The position numbers were made by a program, and so were the translations under genes. A DNA stretch of 64,000 nt, taken from Membranipora membranacea. Taxonomy: Eukaryota; Bryozoa; Gymnolaemata; Cheilostomatida; Membraniporidae. Below the pieces are notes generated by a model. It saw nothing but the letters and a program-made list of their open reading frames with translations. It ran no database searches and was not told the origin of the DNA. Shown in pieces: positions 24,914 through 39,300 of this stretch (its first letter is position 1; each line of letters starts with the position of its first letter). The DNA lies in NCBI GenBank assembly GCA_914767715.1, contig OU612065.1:29450001-29514000 (forward strand), in the 5' to 3' direction.

Positions 24914-26000
24914 TTGATATGCTGGCTTTGGATAAATAAACTAATTATGGAATTTGAACCACTGACAAAATCTACCATACCAAAAGTTAAGTTGGTGGAG
25001 GATGCTGCTTTTAGTAAGTTGTTTTCATCGGCTATGTTTATAGATGTTTGCCGATCCTTTCCTCGGATTCGTTCACAAGACTCTAACTGGAATTATCCTC
25101 ATTGGTCAATATCAAAAAGCCTTGGTAAGTAGCTAGTATAGTAAATATGTAGTCATGTCATATCTATACGGAAAGTAAGTGTCAGATATCCTCTTGCATA
25201 AATCACCTAACCGATGAAGTAACCATTATCAGGTAAACTATATCAAATTAAGATCCAGTATGCTTGTCACATGCACTCATACCAGATCTGCATTCCTTTA
25301 GTTATGCATGTTAGAATGTAAGAATCATACACCTGTTTTAGTCAGGCAGTTACTTACTCTTTCCACCATTCAGGCGAAGTAGAGGATTGAATGTGTTTAC
25401 CATGCAAATCTGACAAAACTTTATCATAGGTAACTGACTGACTGACTATAATATGTTTTGGTCTTTCGCTAGTCTAAACTTTTATTTATGAGTAAGTCTA
25501 TGTTACAAAAAATTAATATTCCTCAAGGCCACAAGTGGGAATCCGAAAGACATCCTGTCAAAGATCGATACAGAACAGTCAGAAATGCACAGAAGAATGG
25601 TCACGGAAGATGGACATCTATTAATTCAGCTAGCCAGATGTTGTGTTGAGGATCCAAAGTTGATAGAGAGAAAATTCCCAAAAGTCTGCAAAGACATTGG
25701 ACCAATCTTACGTAACTTGGATAAGCAAGTCACTACTCTGATCGCTGACACACCCATAATCACAGAGAATGTGCCAACTCCAAAGTATTCTGCGTGACAG
25801 AAACCTTGAAGTCAGCAAACTCTTACAGGAATTCCATTCCGTTCCATTGGAAAGCCAACGATTTTATTCTATCTATACTAAAACAATCAACATTATCAAA
25901 ATCACAAAAGATGGCAAAGGAACACAACAAACAAATGACTTGATGAAAAACTGAACAGAAAAATTTAATACAGTCGTGGAAAAAGCCGGTGTTATTCTGC
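24914..26000 (+). other. Coding-like fragments downstream of the zinc-finger gene
   Basis: Several pieces read like protein but do not make one gene. At 24947-25125 a frame encodes MEFEPLTKSTIPKVK... and ends at a GTAAGT donor. From about 25530 a second frame passes through SKIDTEQSEMHRRMVTEDG and KFPKVCKDIGPILRNLDK to a stop at 25797. A third, shifted by one base, continues SILRDRNLEVSKLLQEF to about 25910. The composition is charged and non-repetitive. The likeliest reading is a decayed transposon or gene with one or two frameshifts. I cannot name the family. Confidence 0.3.
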
Positions 26001-26219
26001 TATGTACATAAGCCTTACCTTGCATATCATTTTAATTCATAATGAATTTGGTTACTGTTATGTCAATTTCTTGTCTTTACAACAATTATGTAAATTTGTG
26101 TCTTGTTGTACAGTCAGTAATAATAATATTGTTAATCATTATCGATGTACTATCAACAAAATATTGTCAAGTCTGATCTTTCCAACACTACATATCTCAT
26201 TCATATGGCTCTTAAAGGA

Positions 26220-29200
26220 CTAGTATGAGAACCTCAGGCCATCGGCGTAACCCAGCTTATCCAGGTTAGGATTGCAGGCAAAGTTGATCATTGGCGGTGG
26301 ACCACACATGATGATAAGGGTGTCATCAGCTGGCTTAGGAAGATTCTCACTAATCATGTCTGCGCTGATGAATCCCTTGCTGTACTTCCAACCTGCAAAG
26401 AAAGGCTGAGGCTTTAACAGACGGTAAAGATGAGGAAAAGTCAAAATGAATTACCACAATCTAGTCTAGGAAGACAGGCGGAGATGAGATCAGTGGAGAA
26501 TAAACTGTACTTGCTGCGGAACTTAACCTGACACACTACTCTCATCAAATGTATACAAGTAACAGTCGTCTGCTCTCGTCACAAATCATGCAAGAGGTTG
26601 AGAACTAACCATCGGCAGGTCTGTCCAGGGTGTAGTGGAGATGGAACTGATCGGGATGGGCAGCAGCAATCTCCTCTAATTCCTGTCTAAGCAGGATATC
26701 CTCCTCAGTCTGCGAGCAAGCAATAACGAATGTGATAGATAACATTACGCAAGGTTAAGTAATATCAAAGTGGGCAAAAATATATTGCCATCTACATGAT
26801 TGGAATCTACACACTAATTTTTTCCTGTTGAGTGTTACAGGAGGACAGATAAGGTTAGATATATTTAGCAAGGCAATGAAGACCTTAGGAACATAACTGT
26901 AATGCAACTCATAAATACCAGCTTCTTTATTTGGATAATATGTAAAAACCTGCATGTGAATTTGTTGCTTTATTCATTATATCACATTCAAAACTTCTCT
27001 TATATTCATGTTGCATTTCCAAATCACAAATTGTCAGACCCTTCTCTCACCTACACCTATCTTTATTCACATTGATGTATGTATAACTTTGATCTACAAG
27101 TTTACCTGATTAGCAAAGATGATGCTCAGATGAGTTTTGTCTTCTGGGTGCTTGAATACCTCACGTACCAGCTGCAGCATTGGAGTGATACCTTGAAAAA
27201 TTAATATATGGATGTCATATCAGGAATTGGCGATCAGCATGGATACTACAGCCTACAGCAATCACAAGCTACCATGTGATTGGAGAAGCTGTCAAAATAT
27301 GGAGCTTGCTCCATTCTGGATGACATTGAACTTTGATCAGAGATTTGATAAATGTCCATTTTGTCTATGAAATCAGAAAATTCCTGGGTTTATCTGCCAA
27401 GATTTTGATTGATATTTCGCTTTTTATTTGACCACAGCATATTCCATTATTCAACCAGTTGACAAATAAATGTTCATTTACAGTCGTTTAATATTGCCAA
27501 TTTATTATAATCTAGCAGACTGACCTGTTCCACCAGCAATCATTCCTACTCTCTTGGCAAACTTTGGTACAGCTGCGCTCTTCTTGTCTGGTTTGATGGC
27601 AAATTGACCATTTCCTTCATAGATGCACAAACCGCTGGGCCCTCTCATGTCAATGTTATCGCCAATTTGCATATCGTTCAGATGCTGGGTCATCTTACCA
27701 CCTTCGGGGAACTTTGGATGGACGTTCTTGAAGTAAACCTACACCAAATATAATATAAATGCAGTGTTTGCACGTCATGCCTCTGTGAAAAGTGACATTA
27801 TCATTAGTTGCTAAAATCATTGCAGTACGCTGTAAAAATGAGCCACTAGATCAGATTTGATTGCCATGATTAGGAGCTGTCTAACACTATATCACAAGAA
27901 ATCATTTTGTTGGCTGGCTAGCATCCATGTGTGTAGATAATGAAAAATTATTGCGCATACATTGAAAAATGTTATTTGAACTTGTGATAATCCTCCTGTA
28001 TGATTTGCTATGCATTCAGTTGAAATGTAACAACTGGAGACCTAATGAAACGTTACTGTCACTCAAAGATTGATATAGAAATGCACGTCACCTTGTAAAT
28101 GTGACAACACAAACAGGTTAGGGTTCGACCATACCTTGATGACAAAGTCGACATAGCCGAGATCATCATCACTAGAGACGGGTGTGTAAGGTCTAATCAC
28201 AAGTTTATTCTCTATCAGTGTGCTCATGTAAATGTGAGTCCCTACAAAAAGAGAAAACAGTCGAACACCATCATAACCTTGTGCTTGGTTTATATACATT
28301 GCTTGGTAGCGTCTTCGCATTTAGTAGTGCCATACATATTGGATCACAGGTTGACATCCTAGAAATATTTATCAAGTTTATCATTAGTTTTGGTATATGA
28401 TGCCCAAGATACCAATACAACCAACTCCACAGCCCAAGTTAATAGTCTAGACACAGCTTGATAGCATTATTCACCATGGTTTATTTGCCTGTTGTTTGCA
28501 AAAACAAAATGTTGTCTCCTTGTTATTAAAGGCCGCGTATTAAAGGCGTTTTGATAGCGATTAACAAAGAGTTATTATATACTCGATGGTGATTAATGAC
28601 AGCTAGCATAGAATATTGGGTCCTAAGAATTCCTATCCATTGCCAGGAATGATGGTAAATTGCTTCAAAGCATCTACATTAATTATTCTTTTATTACTGC
28701 AGAGTCATGAGTTGGGGTAAAAATAGACCTGCTGGCACTGAGATCTGTCACTGTAATGAGTTATCAATAGCCTTGTCATGCGGTAGCTGGTATACAATCT
28801 TTGGTGCAAGCATACAAAACACTATAGGCTGAGTGACAAGTCGTAATTATCACTATATGCCAAGATTTATGATGAGATTATAGCATTTTTTGACCGATGG
28901 CTCTTAAACGGCTCTTAAACGGTAAACCACATGCCAGCATTGTTTGTTCAGCTCTGACTCATAGTAATTCTATGTATGTCCCACATTAGGACCGGGCATA
29001 GCGCTTGATTTATAAGCACAATATATAGGCCTATGCTCAACATATAGGCCTATGCTCAACATATAGGCCTATGCTCAACATATAGGCCTATGCTCAACAT
29101 ATAGGCCAATTTCATACGCTCAAGGCATATGTTCAATACATATGCTTGATATAAATTTACTGTAGAGTTCAACCCCTGTGCAGGGTACGACTGTCTAGCC

Positions 29201-30923
29201 ATTATCTACACAGGGAGAATACTGGTAGTAATCAATAGCTCTGCTACAGTGCAAGTTAGCGAACATCCATAGCATCTCTTTTTCTTTGGCAAAAGATGGT
29301 AATCTTTGTTTCTCTTTCCAATGCTTGATAAATCAAAAGCATTGAGGGGCTTAGTCACTCTTGGTAAGGTAAATTTTGATAATTTGCAAACCTACCTATT
29401 GGTAAGCCGAAGCAATGGTTTGGTGAAGGCAGTGCAAATCTGAATCTTCTAGTGTCATGGCTAATCTCCTAATAAAAGAAAAAAGAGTACATTTTAAGTT
29501 CATATTTCTGGTTAAATCTTGCCCTACCTGCCTGAAAATCGAATGATGGTTTGGTGAGCAAAATATTTTCTTTGGATACCCATTTCCAATTTCTCACTTT
29601 CCATAACCACCACAGTGATAATGTGCGCATATAGGTACAAACCGAAACATTCGTTGGTGATTAATTCAGCGATGCCCAGCCAGGTGAGTAAATGTTGTTC
29701 CGCGCCATAGCTCCACCTTGATGGGTAATATAGTGATCAAAACTCTTGTAGTAGTATTTGGCTCACCTCTCTTTCGATAAGTCTAAGTGAGACTTTTTCA
29801 TTTGGATCCACCAGTGTTCTTGGAGCTTTCTTCTTTCCGAAGTTTTTATACAGTACATATATCACTGATGATAATGCTACAACTCCTAAGGTCACGGCCA
29901 ACTTCGAGGTCTACAGGAAAACAGGCGAAGTCAATAGAATAAACAACCTATAACTATTATAACAACTTAAATCAGATAGTAGCCAACCTTTATATACCTT
30001 ATATCTACTATTCAATATTGAGTAAGATCAAAAGCTGAGGAATTCAAATTATTCTGATATTTAGTGAAATAATCCTCACAATAACAGGCATTTTGGCATA
30101 GTTTTAGACCTAAACACTGAGTCCCCCCTAACCCATCCAATGACAAGGTCTTATTTGCAGATTAGCCCAGGTAATGCATCGATGCTGTGATGGTGGAACA
30201 TATTGAAAATTTCTAATCTCTGTGTACAATTTGGGGAGCATATTTTCATGTAAGACCAAAAGAGCACCAAGCCCCGCTCATATTTGCAAGAACCCTGATT
30301 GGATTGGCGATTGAAAATAGACCTTGGCAGAGTTACTGGTAATCTTCTCTTGAACAACTCAGGTAATTTACCTATACACTGTAACATGCTTTATAACTTT
30401 AATCCCTTCTAAAATCAGCTACATAGGAGAGGCATGTCAACATTGATTGTTTATCCATTTTAATCATAATGGTTGTGAGTATAAATTCTGTTTAATGCAA
30501 AAACAAAAGAAACAGGATTACAACAAGCAGAGTGCACCATCTCATTATTGTCTTATGTCTGTCCTGTCCGATCATTGAATCATAATTAGCTCATTCATTC
30601 AACATTGCAAGGAGAATAGAAGAGCTAATTCCCCCTGTTCATATAGTTGTACTTTTTACTTAGTTAGTACTCATCACCATTCCTTGTCAATTGGTGAATT
30701 GTTACACCTGTCACACAATTGAGTCACATCACAACAAATAATTATGACAATAGCCTACTTGTAATTAACTATCAACAGAAAAGCAAGCCCAGCCAATGGA
30801 GTGTTTGAGCAATGAACTCCCTCTTCATTGGATTGGATTGAGTGAATCGACAACCTGCTGCTCTGTGTTTACACCTGGCTGCTAAGATATTTACGAGATA
30901 CTCACATTCTGTGACATATCCAT
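26220..30923 (-). CDS. NADH-cytochrome b5 reductase, membrane-anchored, 304 aa
   Basis: Eight exons keep frame: 30923-30906, 29910-29767, 29468-29396, 28241-28135, 27738-27525, 27191-27106, 26709-26610 and 26392-26220. The length matches animal CYB5R enzymes (about 300). The first exon encodes only MDMSQN. Residues 10-27 form an N-terminal membrane anchor ([18 protein letters not shown]). The FAD site is R95-P-Y-T98 followed by PVSS, with GPSG at 147-150. The NADH site is GGTGITPM at 183-190 and CGPPPM at 277-282. The enzyme passes electrons from NADH to cytochrome b5 for lipid desaturation, sterol synthesis and methemoglobin reduction, on the ER and outer mitochondrial membrane. The match to human CYB5R3 is close, but CYB5R1, 2 and 3 cannot be separated by eye. 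It converges on the zinc-finger gene. Confidence 0.93.
29021..29108. repeat. 19-bp tandem repeat (TATAGGCCTATGCTCAACA)
   Basis: Four to five nearly identical head-to-tail copies lie in intron 3 of the cytochrome b5 reductase gene. Each unit carries the small palindrome TATAGGCCTATG. Confidence 0.9.
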
Positions 30924-31734
30924 GATGTGACCAGCTAAAGTTTTGGAGCCACAGATCTGCTCATCAATCAACAAGAATGCAGAGAATCACAAACTTATTC
31001 TTTGCACTTGCAAAAAGTGTTGTGTGAGAAGAAAAAAGGGTATTTATCACCTGAGCTCAGTGTAACTATGTAACAACAAACCTATCCAATGATAAATTAA
31101 ATATTATATCAAAAGAAGACAGCGAAATTAAATCAGTCTGAATTAAAATTTTTCATGAATATTTTTCACATTGTCATATCTTTAAATATTGATCTAAACA
31201 AATAATTTATGGAATATAATTGCCATAATAGCTCCACAACTACCTGTTTACAAAGCCTTTAATCCTGACAATGGACACTCACTTATATCAATGTGTATAT
31301 GAAAGCTAATAAAACTGCAGAATCTGAGGCTTAAAAAATCAAAAAGAAAAAATAGAAAGGAAAACTATGATCTATCCGACTATTCTATGGATTAACTTCT
31401 ATTAGTCTTCCTGTCACTCTCTCATTCAAGCCAATACAATCTACCTTAAATTATTGGATATGCTCATGGTTTCCCCTTGGTTTTGTCCTGCCTATACTTC
31501 ACATTTGCTTGCAACAAGTCTCACCTGTAGTCGTCCTATCTCCACCATCTTGTTCGTTGTTGTAGATGATTTCAGCAATTGGTTTTCCGCACTAGATTTC
31601 CGTTCCAGTTCAGCAACATGGCAGTGGAATGGGTCCCGAGAGGTGCCAAACCCTTGGGATTATCAAATTTATTAACTACTTGTTGGTTTGTGGTGGATCA
31701 AGTAAGGACTCTCAGGTGGCAGAGAGTTCCAGTC

Positions 31735-31988
31735 AGGGGGGTCTTTCAATTAGAAAGAGTGATCCTTTACTAAAGCAAGTTATCACTATCACATCACGAT
31801 CACATCGCTCAAAATTATCACTCACTTGGTGTTTCAATTAGAGAAAATCACTCCCAAATCGCTCACTCAGAATGTATATAGTTCCATCAAGTGACTGAGC
31901 GATCTGAAAGCGAGACCCCTAGCAGGTATCGCTCACAGTGAGCGATAATATTGCGATTTTGGCTGTTTCTAATTGAAAGACCCCCCAG
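31735..31988. mobile_element. About 250-bp MITE with long terminal inverted repeats
   Basis: The left end GGGGGGTCTTTCAATTAG is matched by its inverse at 31968-31986. The interior repeats GCTCACTC/ATCACTC-type motifs in both orientations. There is no reading frame. No clear target duplication could be fixed. Confidence 0.7.
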
Positions 31989-32514
31989 TACCAGTTCGGA
32001 TGAAATAAGAACGCTGGTGATGTTTTGTGGAGCAGTGAGGTACCAAGTATTGTTGGTTATGCTGGAGTCAATGAAAATTCATTGAATGAATGTCTATTAG
32101 TGTTACTCACTCAATCAAGTCACTCTCAGTCACTGTGACCTGTTGCTAGTCTCTACCTTTACCTACCTTTACCTTTACTCACTGTATGTCATAGTTACTA
32201 CTAGAACTAATACAGTAATAGCCTGTCTTTTCAAGATCTATCTATATATTAGTAGTAAATGCTAGGTTAAATTATTCCTTGAGCCTGTGAGCATAGATAG
32301 TAGTAAGTATGTTGACTATGCAATTGTTATGTATGTCCTTTATCAACCACCCCAAACCAATGGTCACAGCTAAATACATACCTGCAAGCCATTGGCCCTG
32401 GGACTCTGCCAATGTCCAGTATCAACCACCCCAAAACACCGGTGTTTTGGGACTGGACATTGACAAAGTAAAGGCATGTAAGACCTAGGGGCCCATGCTT
32501 CAAGCCCAACCAAG

Positions 32515-32790
32515 GAGTGGTCTGTCGGTTAAGGGTAAGGTCTTGTGGTCTTTAGATCTTTAGGTTCTGATTTGGCACTGGCAAGCCATTCATCCTAGCC
32601 AGGTCTGTTCGGATCAGGACCATAAATACAGGAGGTCTACTGTGTGCTTACACGCAGTGTAAAGGCCCCCCTCTGCCTCTTCGAAAAAAGAGTAGCCAAA
32701 GCAAGGGTATAGGTTCACTACCTCACACAAGCCACCTGCGGTTAAGGGGGCCTGTTAAATAGGGCGGTCAAGTAAGACTTAGTGTGAAGA
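32515..32790. repeat. SINE-like composite repeat
   Basis: It shares GTTCGGATCAGGACC...GGAGGTCTACTGTGT with the element family at 18938 and 49440. It shares GATTTGGC...GCCATTCATCCTAGCC with 3700-3735. It therefore joins modules seen separately elsewhere. The ends are approximate. Confidence 0.5.
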
Positions 32791-33355
32791 AGAAAAAAAA
32801 AGGAGCCCATGGGTAATTGACATTGGACTCCAGGGCCCGTTTGTTTTTTTATAGAGTGAAAACTATATTTGTGTAACTTGCCACTAATGATTTGGTTGGG
32901 ATTGGGGGTGTGTTGGTGCTGCTACTGAGAATCACTCTATAGTCACATAGTGGATCCCAATGACAAATGATGAAGTGGTACATAGTATAGGGTAGTTGTG
33001 AGAGGTTTGGCGAATGTAAATGTGCAACATCTTCTTAGTTATGGCCAGCGCACAGGCTTGAAAAAGGAAAAAAAACCGTTCATCCAACCATCCCAACAAA
33101 GCCATTTATGACTGACCTCATTCTGCTAGAGATAGAGGGTAAACTGTGAGTTAGTGGCTTGGCCTAAATGCACCAAATGGGGCTTGGACCGGAATCCCAT
33201 TGCAATAGAGTATCATCGGGGAGGAATTATGATTACATCTCACTCTATTAGTGTAACCCTCTCAGCCATTTTTCCTTCATCTTCTATATCTTATTCTTTT
33301 GCAGGCGCTTTGAACTGAACAGCTGTCAAGAGGTGTATACACTATCGTTATCATT

Positions 33356-36300
33356 ATGAATCTGGAGCTTTTGGGTACGTTTGCTTCGTATGCTGTGTTG
33401 CTGCCATTTTAGCTGAAACAGTTTCGAAACCCAGATTAGCCACATGAGTTCATTATTTGTGGTTGTTTTAGATGTTTTTTTCTTGATTTTGTTTTACAAT
33501 AATTTTGCAAACGAAAGCTCCCTGGTCCATTGAGCTTCTGACTGCTTCCACAGTGTGATTGAGCCTATCCGGCTAGTGGTATCCCGGCTGACCTAAAAAT
33601 AAGTCTGAGTTGTGTACTCTCTGAGTTATATTTTCAGTGAGAAATAAGTTTGCAAACAACAGTCTAGGAAAGCTATACTTCCATCCAACTGCTGTGTGTA
33701 TCAGCATTTTCGTACCTTTCTTTTTTGAGTCCCCAGAAAATGTACTATTATGGCGATATTCATGAACCTAATTTAATATTTTGTCTTTTCAGAAACATTT
33801 GGACAGAATTATCCGGAGGTATGATATAGTTTGACATGCTGTCTACAGCAGACTGAGTAAATAATGGGGACGGGCTGTGCGAATCCAGTTATTCTGATTT
33901 GTCACTTTGACTTTCACTTTTGATATGACTTGATGCCAGTTTCAATCCAGATTGCCCCCAATTCCTACTGCTGACCACAAGAATTTGTTCTACATCTATC
34001 ATTGTGTCACAGTGATTTTTTATAGATATGAATATTTGCTAATTGTGTTTTGATTAAGCATCATTATTCAGCATATAATTGTGAAACCTCGGATGTGACA
34101 CCAAATGGCAAATTTTCTCAATAATATTTGTGGACAGCAGCCAAGAGGGTAGAAATTTGACTGAGTCATGGTATTAAAAAGTCTCTAAGTAAGCAAAGTA
34201 TTTAAGGGTTGATTCATTTGAATTTAATTGAAATAATTAACATTGATTGTATCACAATGACAAGACAATATTTCTATATTTACAGGAGTTTGATGGGACG
34301 TTAGACTCAGTCAGTGTTGCCATCACATGTGCATTCAACAGAAGGGGCACCCTACTGGCCGTCGGCTGTAACGATGGAAGAATCGTAGTTTGGGATTTTT
34401 TAACACGGGGAATCTCAAAACTGATATCTGCACATGTCCATCCTGTGTGCTCCCTTAGGTTAGTATGAGCTCTGCCCATAATATTGTTTCATATTAGTGT
34501 GACTCAGTATTTTATTTGATACTGGCAGTAACTGGATTTGTTTGTAGCAGAAGAACATTCATGAGATGCCGATAAGCCCACATGTTCCATGATATTGCAT
34601 TGTAGGCATTGCTAAAAAAAATATTTCAGGAACATCATTTTGATAGTTTTGCTTCCAACCACTTCAAGTAGAAATATGCAAATAACTGTGATAGTATTGA
34701 TGAGTATTAACTAGTACTAAACAGTATTGACTTGAATCCCAAGCTCTCATGATGAGCCCACTACAGGATTTATTTGATTGCTCTGGCAACTGATTGTGGT
34801 AATGTTTTTATTTTTCGTAAATTTATATTTTGCAGCTTTAATAGAAATGGATATAGATTACTATCCGCCTCTATAGACAATGTCGTGTCTGTCTGGGACG
34901 TCATGACTGGAGATTGCCTTCACACATACAGATTTCCCTCACCTGTTCTCAAGATACAGTTCCATCCTAGAAATGAGTAAGTTTTATACCTTCTTAACAC
35001 AAGGGGTGGCAATTAGATGAGGTGCTAGATGCGTCAAATTTTAGCTATCTCCACATATTCTTCTCAATAGCGGGAAGCCCGAATTAGCATGTTATATAGT
35101 AATATAGCAATACAATAATAGTTATGTAGGCCCTATGATTGGGTCCAATAACAAACACAAAAATTTGAAAAAGAATCATTTTGATGTAAACCAGCAATAA
35201 TTCTAACAACCAAATAGAATCCTGTTTCCTGCCAACCTTAGAGGCAAAATATCCTATACTGATAAGGATGATTGAATGGGTGTGCAGTTATATTTTTATT
35301 TCTTGAATGCGGCTAATCATGATCACTTGTCATTCTATTTGTAGTAACCGTTTCCTAGTCTGCCCAATGAAACATGCAGCAGTGGTTATAGACATAAATG
35401 TAACTGACCCTATAGTTATACCATTAGATGAAGAAGTAAGTAATAAATAGGTCAAATTTGATCTACTTTGCCTTCATTCGTGTCGCGTCTGTCCAGCTGG
35501 TAGTCAAAACGCTGCTGAGTAGAGGGGAAATAACTCCGAATTCATGAAAATTGTCTGGAACTTGATATTGTATATGCCTCTTCCTCAAATTTTTTTTCAT
35601 CTGATCTAGATTAGATTAGTTTTTATTGATACATTCGTTATCAATGGTGATAGTGTGGAATGTGTACAATGCGTTAAAAAAAATACTAAGAGCGGTGATT
35701 GTTGAAATATGTCATAAAAAAAGGAAAAAACGATTTGGCTTTGATTGATTACACAAATTAAATATACAGCAATACAAATACTTTTGACACTGCATTATGA
35801 TGAAAAATGCCCACATGCTTGAGTGAATCAGTATCTCCTTATTCCAGATTGAAGTATCTGAAGTGTCAAAGATGTTCTTCTGGGTTATAGACTGACAGCA
35901 TACCTATATATTATTTAATTCATATGTTATAAAATTAAAGCTGTTGTCCATTGTCAATCTTTGTTCCTTCTATTCATAGTCTCAGACAGACCAAAAGAGC
36001 GTAGTAGCTGCTTACGACCGAAGGGGAGAGTTTATATTTACTGGTAACGAGAGAGGGCGTATTATGGTGTTCAGAGATTCTAATATGGAGATCACTGCAT
36101 CATTCAGGCTCTCCCAGAGTCTTACTGCTGTCAAATCCATAGAGTTTGCCAGGAGGGGCAGGTGAGATTTATTTAGTTTAAGGACACCTTGTGTCAGTTA
36201 ACTTCTGTTGTATTTTTTCATCGACATATTTATTTGTTTAAAGAGGTTTCCTGGAAAGTTTACAGATAACGGAGAAGTTAAAAGTAACTTGTTGAGCTCT

Positions 36301-39300
36301 AACAGCAAACCTCAGGATACTCATTAACCAAACCGCTGTAAAGTCTATCGAATCTAAAACGTATATCAAAAAATAAAATACCTTCACCCTAAAATTGATC
36401 TTATTTCTGCGCATCGATTACAGTATCAGATTGGAGTTGCCTCCTTAGTGTCAAAGAGAGGACAATTTTTACTTGATGAATGCTTAGTTGCCTCTTCCAC
36501 TCATATTGATCAGAGTGCTTGGGATATATTCTCTGCTCAGGCTCTGCATCTATATGTACAAAAGTGGATAGTACTTTGTGCAAAGATATTTTTATTCACT
36601 TTGATTTCTCCACTTTGTTAGCTGTTTGCTGGTGAACTCAGCCGATAGGATAATCCGAGTGTATGAGGAGGGTGAAATCTTAGCATGTGGTAAAGATGGA
36701 GAACCTGAACCGATACAGAAACTTCAAGATCTCGTCAACAAGTTTGTGCTCAACAATTATTCTATATGTGTATGGTATTCCTTATTGATAATAATTTATG
36801 CCATATAGGGTCATGAAATAATTGTTTTTATAACCTGCGTATGTTCACATATAGCCATTTAGGATCAAATTCTCAATTGCCGCAAGTTAGGAACTGGAAA
36901 CTTGCAGCAATTTTATCAATTCTGTTAGCATCAGCCTGTCTGAGCAGTTGAAACTCCCTTCTTTCTTTTTGTTTATATTGAAGCTATATGTTGTTCACAA
37001 GGTTGTTGAATGATGAAAAGTTCAAACAGTATACATCTTTTTGTTTTAGAACATTATGGAAGAAATGCTGCTTCTCCGGAGATGGAGAGTATATAGTGGC
37101 CGGCTCAGCTAAGCAGCACTCTCTGTATATCTGGGAGAAAGCTATCGGTAACCTTGTCAAGATCTTACCTGGTCCAAAGGGAGAGCTACTTCTTGATGTT
37201 GTGGTATGGAATATCTGTATTATAAACCTTGTGCTTGAAATGCTTTTTCAAGACTATGACGCATTTTGAATAAGAAGTCCTGATATCCTGGCCAAAAACT
37301 CTTTCACAGCTTGTTTTACATATTACTTTGAAGTTGTGCCCACCAGATACAAAAGAGCACAACTTTATTTGACTTTGAATTGGTTCTAAGATAAATCCGG
37401 ACCGCCGGTAATGTTTTATTATGATTATATAATTTCAATAAACTTCACTGCAAACAATTGCTGTGGTCTTGAAACATAAATCAATGATTATGTTTGTGGC
37501 GAGCCCATTTTTTGTTGTTTTTCCAGTGGCATCCTGTAAGACCGATAGTTTGTTCTGTGTCCGGAGGAGTTGTCTCCATATGGGCTCATAATCAAGTAGA
37601 GAACTGGAGCGCCTTCGCTCCTGACTTCAAAGAGCTCGACGAGAACGTGGAGTACGAAGAGAAGGAGGGAGAATTTGATCTAGAAGACGAAGATGGGAGC
37701 GTGCAAGAGAACAAAGGTATACATTAAAACACAGATACGTATTGTATCGATAAAAATGGTTTACAATGTAAGCTGGTTAATTTAGAACTCCTGTTAATTC
37801 AGACAAGGAAAATTGGTCCCTTCAGTTAGATTTCAATGCATTCTAATGTCACTTACTTCAAACTTTGCTTGATTAGAACAAATTTATGTGGTCCCCAGAG
37901 GTTTGAATTAAGTGAACTGCACTGTATCTGGAACAAATATTTCAAAAAAAAATTTTATGTAAAAATACCTGTACCAATGAATATTTGACACTGATGAAGA
38001 TATTACCATTACCTGACATTCCTAGTGACAAAAAAGGATAAATTCCAAAAAAAATTTAGTTTTAAAATTGAGACAACCGTTTATCTTATCTGCGGTTAAG
38101 GTACATGGTAACCTTGGGGACCTTCTACCTACACAATGTAACAGAGCTCTTTAACAAAACATATATCATGTATGTTTTCCGGCTTAGGTACATATTTCTA
38201 CAACTTATATAATATGCAAAAAAGGCGTCTTTTCAGACAAAAAAGCGCCTATTTGCGGTGGCGATTGCCTCCTCATCCGGTGCATACAATCAGATTACAA
38301 TAGGATGAACCACTCAAGCTGGTTTGTCATCGGTTTTGTTAGGAGAGGTTGAAGTTGATGATCTCGATGTCGACATCACCACCTGTGATAAAATCGCTGC
38401 CTATGTATCTAGCGATGAGGAAGAAGAGGATCGAGGGTGTCTCCTCTACCTACCCATAGCTCCTGAAGTGGAGGAACCTGAAGATTCCCAGCTAAATCTG
38501 GTAAGTTGAGGCTAGGACAGGTCAGGGTAAAAAGTTGGTAGACATTGTGATGTGATGCAGACAAATCCGCCTCTTATGGAAAAACTAATTTTACTCTGAT
38601 TCATGCATAAATCTGGGCGCAGTTTTGACTAACATCGCAACTATTGCTGTGATGAAGAGGGGAGACATCCTGTTTGGTGCAGTCAAAAATTGTAACGGAA
38701 GTAACAAGTTTTGATTCAGTGAGATATGAAAGTTAAATTCTATGCATTATTCAGTTATGCCAAGCACGATTGGACTGTTCATTCTTGACCACTTCCTGCA
38801 TGGAAAATTGGTCAAGCTAGAGGGGGTGTGGTCTTATGACTCTGATATTAAGAGAGAAGAATTTAGTATGAATGAAATGCACAATAATAAGGAAATAATG
38901 TATATTTACAACACCTCATGTAAAGAAAACCAGATTTAATTTCCCAACAGTTTCTAATTAGGAAAAATTAAATACAATCTGCATCATTCCAAATACATAT
39001 CACACCACATTTACAATAACATATTTTCTTATATTTTAATGTTTATACAAACTGCCATATTCTACAAAACCATGATCTTTAGCTCTCTGCTCCAATCTGC
39101 TAATCATTTCTTTGCTCCTGCTTATCCATCCTAAATCGTCCATAACTTTCTTAAGTATCTTGAGAGTTATCTTTCCTTTATTTGCAACATCGTGTACTTC
39201 TAAAGCCGTCGCAAGATTCTGACACTCTAATGCGGTCAGGCAGCAGAGTACATCCCTGGTTCTCTCCTTTGTTTTTTGAGGTGAGGTTTTTATCTTCCAG

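Larger units (their letters stand above)
30924..33355. other. Divergent intergenic region between cytochrome b5 reductase and RBBP5
   Basis: It must hold the promoters of both divergent genes; I see no convincing TATA box or CpG-rich core. It contains the inverted-repeat element at 31735-31988, a palindrome at about 32413-32465 built around CCCCAAAACACCGGTGTTTT, and a SINE-like block at about 32515-32790. A probable RBBP5 leader acceptor is at 33304 (TTTTGCAG). Confidence 0.6.

Noticed and set aside
29021-29108. Regularly spaced repeats considered as a CRISPR-like array
   Set aside because: The units are head-to-tail with no unique spacers, in an intron of an animal gene. It is a simple minisatellite.
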